From: Winogradskyella undariae
GTDB taxonomy: Bacteria > Bacteroidota > Bacteroidia > Flavobacteriales > Flavobacteriaceae
NCBI RefSeq assembly: GCF_013285155.1
Contig: NZ_JABTEL010000002.1
Coordinates: 372,001-436,000 of the forward strand
DNA length: 64,000 nucleotides
Reading direction: 5' to 3'
Shown here: in pieces, positions 57,329 to 64,000 of the stretch
Layout: the number at the start of each line of letters is the position of its first letter
Numbering within the stretch: the first letter of the stretch is position 1
Made by a program: the position numbers and the translations under genes
Notes under the pieces: generated by a model
The model's input: only the letters and a program-made list of their open reading frames with translations
What the model was told of the DNA's origin: nothing
Database searches by the model: none

Positions 57329-57481
57329 ACTAGTTTTATTTATTAGGTCTATCGCAAATCTACAATTTTTTTTTGGTGCTAAAAACTATCTAAAAAAAAA
57401 AAAATAATAATTTTGAACTTAATTGATTTTGAGCTTAAAAAATAGAGAATAATATTACCTTGCTCTCTATATATATTATCT

Positions 57482-58921
57482 ATGATTTCTAATGCCTCAG
57501 CATTCTATTCTTTATTAAAATCTAAATTCCCATTTACGCCAACATCTAAGCAAGATATGGTGTTAATGCAATTATCTCAGTTTATTTTTGATACTAATAA
57601 AAGCTCTATATATTTATTAAAAGGTTATGCCGGTACAGGTAAAACAAGTATAATTGGTACTGTGGTTTCTAATCTATGGCAAGCTAAAAAAAGTGCTGTA
57701 TTATTAGCACCAACTGGTCGTGCTGCCAAGGTGATTTCTAACTACTCTAAGAAAGAGGCATTTACCATTCATAAGAAAATATATTTCCCTAAAAAAGATA
57801 AAGGTGGTGGTGTCAATTTTGTCATTCAACCTAATAAACATGTTAATACTATTTTCATTGTAGATGAAGCTTCAATGATTCCAGATACACCTTCAGATTC
57901 ACAATCATTTGATAGTAATTCGTTACTAGATGATTTAATGTCTTATGTATATTCTGGTCAAAACTGTAAATTACTTTTAATAGGTGATAAAGCACAGTTA
58001 CCACCTGTAAAATCTGATTTAAGTCCTGCATTAGATGAAAATAAACTTAGTTTAAATTATAATAAGGATGTTATAGGTCTTGAGCTAGACGAAGTGGTAA
58101 GACAAGAGCAAGGTTCTGGTATTTTGAGTAATGCAACAGAATTAAGGGCTGTTTTAGATTCTAATTTCTACGAAAGTTTTAAATTTGACTTAAATGGTTT
58201 CACAGATAGTGTGCGTTTAATTGATGGTTACGAAATCATGGACGCCATTAATGATGCTTATAGTGAAGATGGTTACGAAGAAACCGCCATTATTGTTAGA
58301 AGTAACAAACGTGCAAATATGTACAACCAGCAAATTCGCCAGCGTATTTTGTTTAATGAAACAGAACTTTCTTCGGGCGATTATTTAATGGTCGTTAAGA
58401 ATAACTATTTTTGGATTAAACCAAATACGGAAGCAGGGTTTATTGCCAACGGTGATATTATTGAAGTTCTTGAAATATTCAGTATCAAAGAATTATATGG
58501 GTTTCGATTTGCTGAAGTAAAAATAAGAATGGTAGATTACCCTAATATGAAACCTTTTGAAACTGTATTGATTTTAGATACTATTGAAGTTGAAAGTGCT
58601 TCATTAAGTTATGAGGAATCTAATAGGTTATATCAAGAAGTTTCAAAGGATTATGAAGATGAAACAAAATATAAACGCTTCTTAGGCGTAAAGAATAATA
58701 AGTTCTTTAATGCTTTGCAGGTTAAGTTTTCATATGCTATAACCTGTCATAAATCACAAGGTGGGCAGTGGAATACCATTTTTGTAGAACAACCGTATTT
58801 ACCAAATGGAATGGATAGAGATTATATTCGTTGGTTGTATACCGCAATTACAAGAGCAAAAGGAAAACTTTATTTAATTGGTTTTAAGGATGAAATGTTT
58901 GTAGAAAAAGAAGAATATTAG
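57482..58921 (+). CDS. RecD-like superfamily 1 DNA helicase
   Basis: A 479-residue SF1 helicase of the short RecD2 type, with Walker A GYAGTGKTS (about 48-56), Walker B IFIVDEASM, the conserved LIGDKAQLPPV motif III, and C-terminal motifs V and VI (FSYAITCHKSQGGQW and LYTAITRAKGKLYLIG). It probably unwinds DNA 5' to 3' in repair. It lacks the long N-terminal domains of full RecD2. A -7-like TACCTTG near 57453 is imperfect. Downstream genes are unrelated in function. Confidence 0.88.
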   Translation: MISNASAFYSLLKSKFPFTPTSKQDMVLMQLSQFIFDTNKSSIYLLKGYAGTGKTSIIGTVVSNLWQAKKSAVLLAPTGRAAKVISNYSKKEAFTIHKKIYFPKKDKGGGVNFVIQPNKHVNTIFIVDEASMIPDTPSDSQSFDSNSLLDDLMSYVYSGQNCKLLLIGDKAQLPPVKSDLSPALDENKLSLNYNKDVIGLELDEVVRQEQGSGILSNATELRAVLDSNFYESFKFDLNGFTDSVRLIDGYEIMDAINDAYSEDGYEETAIIVRSNKRANMYNQQIRQRILFNETELSSGDYLMVVKNNYFWIKPNTEAGFIANGDIIEVLEIFSIKELYGFRFAEVKIRMVDYPNMKPFETVLILDTIEVESASLSYEESNRLYQEVSKDYEDETKYKRFLGVKNNKFFNALQVKFSYAITCHKSQGGQWNTIFVEQPYLPNGMDRDYIRWLYTAITRAKGKLYLIGFKDEMFVEKEEY

Positions 58922-58968
58922 AAACATCTCTTTTTGCATTTATGAGCTGATTATAAAAATAAGAAATC

Positions 58969-59526
58969 ATGATAGAAACAATTTTAAGTATCTTTTTGGG
59001 TATCGGACTTTCGGCTTCAGTAGGTTTTAGAGTGTTTTTACCTTTATTTGCTTTGAGTTTAGCCGCCTATTTTAATATTTGGGAGTTAAATGAATCTTGG
59101 ATGTGGATTGGTAGTACAACTGCTGTAATCACACTCGGAATTGCCACTATAGTAGAAATTGTGGCTTATTATATACCTGTAGTAGATAATTTATTAGATA
59201 CCATTGCTATTCCCTTAGCTACAGTTGCGGGGACAGCAATTATGGTTTCTACAGTTGCAGATTTAAGTCCTGTAATAACTTGGGCTTTAGCTATTATTGC
59301 CGGTGGAGGAACTGCTGCTGCCGTAAAAAGTTCTGCAAGTGCTACACGATTGGGTTCTACCGTATCGACAGCTGGTTTTGGTAATCCTATTGTTTCAACC
59401 CTAGAAACAGGATCCTCCGTCGTAATGTCTATTGTGTCAATCTTTTTACCAATTTTAGCGATTATTTTAGTTGTCTTTTTATTTTATATCGTTCATAGAC
59501 TCTATAAAAAGATACGGAGAAATTGA
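58969..59526 (+). CDS. DUF4126-family membrane protein
   Basis: A 185-residue integral membrane protein with about five membrane segments. The DUF4126 pattern is a glycine- and alanine-rich inner helix (IIAGGGTAAAVKSSASATRLGSTVST) after STVADLSPVITWALA. The function of the family is unknown. It has its own ATG and ends just upstream of the kdsB promoter. Confidence 0.85.
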   Translation: MIETILSIFLGIGLSASVGFRVFLPLFALSLAAYFNIWELNESWMWIGSTTAVITLGIATIVEIVAYYIPVVDNLLDTIAIPLATVAGTAIMVSTVADLSPVITWALAIIAGGGTAAAVKSSASATRLGSTVSTAGFGNPIVSTLETGSSVVMSIVSIFLPILAIILVVFLFYIVHRLYKKIRRN

Positions 59527-59555
59527 ATGATATTAGCTTTAAAATCTTACTTTTG
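59523..59555 (+). promoter_or_regulatory. Candidate promoter of the kdsB gene group
   Basis: TACTTTTG at 59548-59555 is a perfect -7 match and TTG at 59523-59525 is a possible -33 with a 22-bp spacer. It overlaps the DUF4126 stop codon. Confidence 0.5.
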
Positions 59556-59588
59556 AAGTTGAATACTTTCATGACACAAATTACATAG

Positions 59589-60317
59589 ATGAAAATTATA
59601 TCCATGATTCCTGCACGTTATAGTGCGTCGCGTTTTCCAGGTAAATTAATGCAAAACCTAGCTGGGAAATCTGTTATCCTTAGAACTTATGAAGCTACCG
59701 TAGCCACTAAATTATTTAGTGAAGTCTATGTTGTTACAGATAGTGATATTATTTATAATGAGATTGTAAATAACGGAGGAAAAGCTATTATGAGTAAAAC
59801 AGAGCATGAGTCCGGCAGTGATAGAATAGCAGAAGCTGTAGCAGATGTAGATTGTGATATTGTAGTTAATGTACAAGGTGATGAACCTTTTACGGAAGGC
59901 GAAAGCTTAGCTAAAGTACTCGATGTTTTTAGAGACGATGAAAAGAAGGAAATTGATTTAGCTTCTTTAATGGTAGAAATAAAAGATTGGGACGAAATTA
60001 ATAATCCTAACTCCGTAAAGGTAATTGTAGATCAAGAGAATTTTGCTTTATATTTTTCACGTAGTCCAATTCCATATCCTAGAGATAAAGAAGTAGGAGC
60101 ACGTTATTTTAAACATAAAGGAATTTATGCTTTTAGAAAAGAAGCTTTATTAGATTTTACTGTTTTACCTATGAAGTTTCTTGAGGCTTCAGAAAAAATT
60201 GAATGTATACGTTATTTAGAATATGGTAAACGCATTAAAATGGTTGAAACCGAGATTCAAGGTGTAGAAATTGATACACCAGAAGATTTGGAAAAAGCAA
60301 AGCGTTTGTGGAAGTAG
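59589..60317 (+). CDS. kdsB: 3-deoxy-manno-octulosonate cytidylyltransferase
   Basis: A 242-residue CMP-Kdo synthetase. The N-terminal motif [13 protein letters not shown], the DSDIIYNE and QGDEPF segments and the C-terminal [13 protein letters not shown] fit KdsB (about 248 in E. coli). It activates Kdo for lipopolysaccharide synthesis in the cytoplasm. Its last 10 bases overlap the next gene, and it is the first of a co-directional group of five. Because a KdnB-like oxidase lies downstream, an 8-amino-Kdo substrate cannot be excluded. Confidence 0.95.
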   Translation: MKIISMIPARYSASRFPGKLMQNLAGKSVILRTYEATVATKLFSEVYVVTDSDIIYNEIVNNGGKAIMSKTEHESGSDRIAEAVADVDCDIVVNVQGDEPFTEGESLAKVLDVFRDDEKKEIDLASLMVEIKDWDEINNPNSVKVIVDQENFALYFSRSPIPYPRDKEVGARYFKHKGIYAFRKEALLDFTVLPMKFLEASEKIECIRYLEYGKRIKMVETEIQGVEIDTPEDLEKAKRLWK

Positions 60318-61012
60318 ATTATAAAAACATAAAAGTTATAGGTTTCGATGCCGATGATACGCTTTGGGTTAATGAAACCTATTTTAGAGAAGCTGAAGAG
60401 GAAGTTGGTGCCTTGTTATCTCATTTTGAAACACCCAATAAAATAGATCAAGAACTTTTTAAAATTGAAATTAAAAACCTACCAACTTACGGTTACGGTG
60501 TAAAAGGTTTTATACTTTCAATGATTGAATTAGCTCTAGAATTATCTAATAATACGGTTTCTAACGGCATTATTGGCAAAATTTTAGAGATAGGAAAAAG
60601 TATGATTAATAAGCCTATTGAATTACTTGAAGGTGTAGAAGAAGTTCTTATTGAGCTTTCTAAAGATTACAAGTTAATCGTGGTTACAAAAGGAGATTTA
60701 TTAGATCAAGAACGAAAGTTAGAGAAATCTGGACTTTTAAAACATTTCCACCATATTGAGGTGTTAAGTGAAAAACACGATACCAATTACAGACAATTAT
60801 TAAAACGTTTAGATATAGAACCCAAATCATTTTTAATGATAGGGAATTCATTAAAATCAGATGTTTTACCATTAGTAAAAGTAGGAGCACAGGCAATTCA
60901 TATGCCGTTTCATACCACATGGCAACATGAAAAAGTTACAAAAAAAGAAGCTAATGGTTCAGAGTATACAACCGTTGAGAAGTTAACTGAAATTTTAGAT
61001 TTATTTAATTAA
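60308..61012 (+). CDS. HAD-superfamily phosphatase
   Basis: A 234-residue HAD-type phosphatase with the nucleophile Asp14 and acid Asp16 in [10 protein letters not shown], motif II Thr in VVTKGD and motif III/IV in [21 protein letters not shown]. It begins with GTG at 60308, overlapping kdsB by 10 bp, because no ATG precedes the FDADDT motif. It is not a KdsC-type Kdo-8-phosphate phosphatase by sequence length and cap, so its substrate is unknown. The gene is part of the kdsB group. Confidence 0.88.
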   Translation: MEVDYKNIKVIGFDADDTLWVNETYFREAEEEVGALLSHFETPNKIDQELFKIEIKNLPTYGYGVKGFILSMIELALELSNNTVSNGIIGKILEIGKSMINKPIELLEGVEEVLIELSKDYKLIVVTKGDLLDQERKLEKSGLLKHFHHIEVLSEKHDTNYRQLLKRLDIEPKSFLMIGNSLKSDVLPLVKVGAQAIHMPFHTTWQHEKVTKKEANGSEYTTVEKLTEILDLFN

Positions 61013-61015
61013 GAT

Positions 61016-61639
61016 TTGAAAATAATCAATAAGCATACCTGGAATAGACGTCCTCATTTTGAGTTTTTTAACACATTTGTAGATCCTTTTTTTAGTGTCA
61101 GTTTTAAGGTAGACGTAACTAAAGCTTATCAGTTTTCAAAGGTTAATAATGTGTCTTTTTTTGTTACATATTTACATGCAACCATGAAAGCTATAAACGA
61201 AGTTGAAAATTTTAGATATAGAATAAATGAGGCTAATGATGTTGTTGTATTTGATACAATTCATGCGGCTCCAACAATATTAAGGCCTAATAAAACATTT
61301 GGATTTTCGTTTGTTAATTATGAAGAAGATATTTTTAAGTTTCAAGCTAATTTTTTAAAAGAGAAAGAAAGAGTATTTAATACAAATGGTTTGTTTTCAA
61401 CCGTGAACTCTATGGATTGTGTGCACTGTTCATCTTTACCATGGATAGATTTCACTGGACATAAAGAACCGTTTAAGGGAGATAAAGATTCCATACCTAA
61501 ATTAGCCTTTAGTAAAATGAAAAATTTAAGCTCAAAAAAAGAAATACAAGTAGCTATCAGTGTTAACCATGCATTGGTAGATGGCTACCATGTTGGACTT
61601 TTTAATGAAAGGTTACAATTTCATTTAAATTGTCAATAA
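61016..61639 (+). CDS. Chloramphenicol-acetyltransferase-like protein (CoA-dependent acyltransferase fold)
   Basis: A 207-residue protein of the type A CAT fold. The catalytic motif HxxxDG is intact as NHALVDGYHVG (His185). It starts with TTG at 61016, four bases after the HAD gene. Genuine resistance enzymes are similar in length (about 213), but these chromosomal CAT-like proteins of Bacteroidota are common and of unknown acceptor, so I do not call resistance. The location in a Kdo-linked gene group suggests acylation of an envelope sugar, which is inference. Confidence 0.85.
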   Translation: MKIINKHTWNRRPHFEFFNTFVDPFFSVSFKVDVTKAYQFSKVNNVSFFVTYLHATMKAINEVENFRYRINEANDVVVFDTIHAAPTILRPNKTFGFSFVNYEEDIFKFQANFLKEKERVFNTNGLFSTVNSMDCVHCSSLPWIDFTGHKEPFKGDKDSIPKLAFSKMKNLSSKKEIQVAISVNHALVDGYHVGLFNERLQFHLNCQ

Positions 61640-61655
61640 ATAGAAACTAAGTTAT

Positions 61656-61663
61656 TATTTTTG
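61656..61663 (+). promoter_or_regulatory. Candidate -7 box for the Kdo oxidase gene
   Basis: TATTTTTG matches TAnnTTTG, 18 bp before the ATG at 61681, with a TTG 23 bp upstream. Confidence 0.35.
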
Positions 61664-61680
61664 TTAAAGATATAAAGTAA

Positions 61681-62763
61681 ATGAAATTCAAAAATTATCC
61701 AATGGTGTCCAGCGTTGTCTTTGGGCGAGGAAGTTTTAATCAACTTGATGAAATTCTAGCAACAAAACGAAAAGGACAAAATGCACCATTTATATTTTAT
61801 GTTGATGATGTTTTTAAAGGCAATCATTGGCTAACTTCTAGAATAACACTATCCTATAAAGATAAAATAGTGTATGTGCCAACTTTACATGAGCCTTCTA
61901 CAGATCAAATAGATCAATTGGTTGAAGATGTTATTTTAGAGCACAGTGAATTACCATCGGGAATTATTGGTATTGGTGGAGGTATTGTTTTAGATACTTC
62001 AAAAGCGGTGTCTTTAATGCTTACCAACAAGGGAGAATCTAAAGATTATCAAGGTTGGGATTTAATTAAGCAACCTTCAATATACCATGTTGGTATTCCT
62101 ACACTATCAGGAACAGGAGCTGAAGTTTCTAGAACAACGATTTTAACAGGGCCTGTAAGGAAATTAGGGATAAATAGTGATTACACACCTTTTGATCAGG
62201 TTATTTTAGATCCTGAATTAACTAAAGACGTGCCAAGAGATCAATGGTTTTTTACAGGGATGGACTGTTATATACATTGTATAGAGTCTTTAACCGGTAC
62301 TTACTTAAATGCATTTAGTCAAAGTTATGGTGAAAAAGCATTAGAATTATGTAAAGAGATCTTTTTAGAAGATACGCTTAGTAAAGAAGAAGCACAAGAT
62401 AAGTTAATGATGGCATCTTGGCACGGAGGTATGAGTATTGCTTACTCTCAAGTAGGTGTTGCACATGCAATGAGTTATGGTTTAGGTTACCTTTTAGGGA
62501 TTAAGCACGGTGTAGGTAACTGTATTGTTTTTGATCATTTAGAAGATTATTACCCTGAAGGTGTTGCCATCTTTAAGCAGATGAAAGCCAAGCATAATAT
62601 TCAATTACCTCAAGGTATTTGTGCCGATTTAAGCCAAGATCAATTTGATAAAATGATTGATGTTGCTTTGAGTTTAGAGCCACTTTGGGAAAATGCAATT
62701 GGAAAAAATTGGAAAACAATTATAACAAGACAAAAACTACTAGATCTGTATAAAAAGATGTAA
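61681..62763 (+). CDS. kdnB: KdnB-like Kdo 8-oxidase (iron-containing alcohol dehydrogenase)
   Basis: A 360-residue type III iron-dependent alcohol dehydrogenase. Visible are the NAD-binding GIGGGIVLDTSKAV, TLSGTGAEVSRTTIL, and metal-binding His residues in MDCYIHCIESLTG, VGVAHAMSYGLGYLLG and KHGVGNC, all near the family positions. It resembles KdnB of Shewanella oneidensis, which oxidises C8 of Kdo before KdnA adds an amino group, giving 8-amino-Kdo. No aminotransferase is in the window. It could oxidise another alcohol; kdsB lies two genes upstream and supports a Kdo role. Confidence 0.75.
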   Translation: MKFKNYPMVSSVVFGRGSFNQLDEILATKRKGQNAPFIFYVDDVFKGNHWLTSRITLSYKDKIVYVPTLHEPSTDQIDQLVEDVILEHSELPSGIIGIGGGIVLDTSKAVSLMLTNKGESKDYQGWDLIKQPSIYHVGIPTLSGTGAEVSRTTILTGPVRKLGINSDYTPFDQVILDPELTKDVPRDQWFFTGMDCYIHCIESLTGTYLNAFSQSYGEKALELCKEIFLEDTLSKEEAQDKLMMASWHGGMSIAYSQVGVAHAMSYGLGYLLGIKHGVGNCIVFDHLEDYYPEGVAIFKQMKAKHNIQLPQGICADLSQDQFDKMIDVALSLEPLWENAIGKNWKTIITRQKLLDLYKKM

Positions 62764-62823
62764 TTCTTAAAAAGTATTACCCTTAATTAGGGCTTAATAA
62801 ATTAATTTAATACATAGTTCTAG

Positions 62824-63378
62824 ATGCGCTGGTTAGCAAAATTTATATACTTCAAATTATTAGGGTGGAAAGTAGTAGGTAATACTAACTTTTCAAAAGA
62901 TAACCTAAAAAAATCTATTATAATTGCGGTGCCGCATACCAGTTGGCACGATTTCTATATTGGTGTACTACTTAGAAAAATAGCAGATGTTAAAACTAAT
63001 TTTGTTGGTAAGAAAGAATTATTTGTTTGGCCTTTAGGCTATTATTTCAGAGCTGTTGGTGGACGATCACTAGATAGAACTTCTGGGCAGAATAAGGTAG
63101 ATGCAATAGCGAAATTATTTGAGTCAACAGATGAGTTTAGACTAACATTAGCGCCAGAAGGAACAAGAAAAAAAGTTAAAGAGTGGAAAACAGGATTCTA
63201 TTACATTGCTAAAAAAGCAAATGTGCCCATTATTATGTTTACTATGGATTTTAAGAATAAGCAAAATAAGATTTCAGAACCTTTTTATCCAACCGATGAT
63301 ATTGATGCGGATTTTAAAGCCATGAAAACCTTTTTTAAAGGTGTGGAAGGAAAGGTTAAGGAATATAGTTACGATTAA
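62824..63378 (+). CDS. PlsC-like 1-acyl-glycerol-3-phosphate acyltransferase
   Basis: A 184-residue lysophospholipid acyltransferase-type protein with the catalytic HX4D (His38-Thr-Ser-Trp-His-Asp43) in VPHTSWHDF, and the second block LAPEGTRKKVKEWKTGF, with phosphate-binding Glu-Gly-Thr-Arg. It is shorter than PlsC of E. coli (about 245) and may transfer acyl chains to lysophosphatidate or to another envelope acceptor. It closes the co-directional kdsB group. Membrane attachment is suggested by the N-terminal FIYFKLLGW. Confidence 0.85.
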   Translation: MRWLAKFIYFKLLGWKVVGNTNFSKDNLKKSIIIAVPHTSWHDFYIGVLLRKIADVKTNFVGKKELFVWPLGYYFRAVGGRSLDRTSGQNKVDAIAKLFESTDEFRLTLAPEGTRKKVKEWKTGFYYIAKKANVPIIMFTMDFKNKQNKISEPFYPTDDIDADFKAMKTFFKGVEGKVKEYSYD

Positions 63379-63419
63379 TATAACGAGATTAAATATTAGC
63401 TTATTTTGAGCCAAACAAT

Positions 63420-63450
63420 AAAAAGCTGTCTAATTAGACAGCTTTTTCTT
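63420..63450. terminator. Shared terminator of the kdsB group and the NTF2-like gene
   Basis: A perfect 26-bp palindrome (63421-63446), with A/T-rich flanks, lies between convergent genes. The stop codon of the minus-strand gene (63430-63432) is inside the hairpin. Confidence 0.85.
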
Positions 63451-63906
63451 TACGATATAAGCATCTAAGGCAGAATTTGTCTGAACCTGAACTTTGTTTT
63501 TAAAGAATTTCATTCCTCCAAATAAAAGTCCCTTAATTCCCATAGCTTGTTTTGCCCATTTGTGTAAGTTAAATTCATCCGTATGCTTTATGATTAACCC
63601 ATCTTTAAATTCAAATGAGGCATCAACTTTATTATGAACTTTTCGTCCTGTTTTGCTAAAAACGTATTTAGCTTCCCAGTGTGCAGAACCGTTATTTTCT
63701 GTAGTTTCTATTTTTGAAAATTCAACACTAAAGTTATCTCCATTTTGTGATCCACATAACATTAACCACATTGCTTTGGCACGTTCTCCTTCTAAAATAC
63801 CAAAAGTAGGATCTTTAAATACTACATCGTCATGGTAGCAAGAAGCCATTGTTGGACCATCACAATTATTTAAAGCAGTATAAAATGTTTCTAAGATGTT
63901 TTTCAT
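63430..63906 (-). CDS. NTF2-like (SnoaL/ketosteroid isomerase fold) protein
   Basis: A 158-residue NTF2-like protein with the fold-typical start MKNILETFYTALNNCDGPTMASCYHDDVVFKDPTFG, and the later strand AHWEAKYVFSKTGRKVHNKVDASFEFKDGLI. The family contains isomerases, polyketide cyclases and non-enzymatic binding proteins, so no function can be assigned. Its stop codon is embedded in the terminator hairpin. The promoter lies in 63907-64000, where an 11-base part of the 15465/16028 repeat recurs (63946-63956). Confidence 0.75.
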   Translation of the reverse strand: MKNILETFYTALNNCDGPTMASCYHDDVVFKDPTFGILEGERAKAMWLMLCGSQNGDNFSVEFSKIETTENNGSAHWEAKYVFSKTGRKVHNKVDASFEFKDGLIIKHTDEFNLHKWAKQAMGIKGLLFGGMKFFKNKVQVQTNSALDAYIVKKKLSN

Positions 63907-64000
63907 GAAATAATGATAATTAATTATAAAACCAGCTATTATAAATATACGTAGGTATAGTGTTGTTATTTCTAATTCTCTTATCGAATGGGATCTAATT

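Noticed and set aside
61016..61639. Chloramphenicol resistance gene
   Set aside because: The motif is intact, but such chromosomal CAT-like genes in this phylum have unknown acceptors and nothing mobile is nearby.
1..64000. CRISPR arrays, tRNA or rRNA genes, insertion sequences
   Set aside because: I looked for spaced direct repeats, tRNA signatures and transposase motifs and found none; the repeats seen are few and explained above.

Overview
The window is AT-rich chromosomal DNA from a member of the Bacteroidota, most likely a marine-type Flavobacteriaceae. Four things support this: type IX secretion and gliding genes (porQ, a PorP/SprF family protein, a gliding-type C-terminal domain protein); family-typical conserved genes (a Pur-alpha-like DUF3276 protein, DUF3822 next to rsmD, a long NusB, MiaE, leucine dehydrogenase); promoters of the Bacteroidota type (TTTG about 20 nt upstream of TAnnTTTG); and few recognisable Shine-Dalgarno sites. 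There are no tRNAs, rRNAs, insertion sequences, phage genes, CRISPR arrays or defence genes. The gene content is mostly housekeeping.

Layout. 1-1.1 kb: the 3' part of an aromatic amino acid ammonia-lyase gene, cut just after the MIO-forming Ala-Ser-Gly. 1.1-9.5 kb: a STAS-like protein, clpC, gyrA with a TPR protein, a thioredoxin-like protein and csaA. 9.6-15.2 kb: a Pur-alpha protein, an ABC exporter, leucine dehydrogenase, nusB, a DUF1573 lipoprotein and yajC. 15.2-22.4 kb: a decayed locus, a NarL-type response regulator with its TPR histidine kinase, and purL. 22.6-24.8 kb: ECF sigma factor, membrane anti-sigma-like protein and DUF4097-like surface protein. 25.2-30.7 kb: lon, LysM protein, porQ, cmk and a BON-LysM protein. 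31-37 kb: rpsA, pyrR-pyrB-STAS-rnz, a second STAS-like paralogue and pdxH. 37-47 kb: a CAP lipoprotein, a frameshifted surface/regulatory-domain gene, then a type IX secretion triad (OmpA-like, PorP/SprF-like, 1739-residue repeat protein). 47.6-51.7 kb: a polyphosphate operon (sixA-ppk1-ppx) and an outer membrane barrel. 51.8-57.3 kb: miaE, a lipoprotein, dnaX, RNase P RNA, rsmD, DUF3822 and a membrane protein. 57.5-63.9 kb: a RecD-like helicase, DUF4126, and a run holding kdsB, a HAD phosphatase, a chloramphenicol-acetyltransferase-like protein, a KdnB-like Kdo oxidase and a PlsC-like acyltransferase, ending with an NTF2-like protein.

How the genes work together. Envelope biogenesis dominates: Kdo activation and possible Kdo modification, type IX secretion, LysM proteins, peptidyl and lipid modification. 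Protein quality control (clpC, lon), pyrimidine control, polyphosphate turnover and the replication clamp loader make up the rest.

No clear undescribed system is present. The best leads are: (1) A10 and A9 runs at the dnaX domain III/IV junction, where one-base slippage either way gives an immediate stop, as expected for a gamma-type short product; (2) a KdnB-like Kdo 8-oxidase near kdsB with no KdnA partner in the window; (3) a decayed operon tail whose end carries the same 14-bp palindromic motif as the end of the adjacent response regulator gene; (4) three copies of an 11-bp repeat before the CAP lipoprotein; (5) SixA-PPK1 translational coupling; (6) a frameshifted surface-protein gene whose reading frame is restored by one base.
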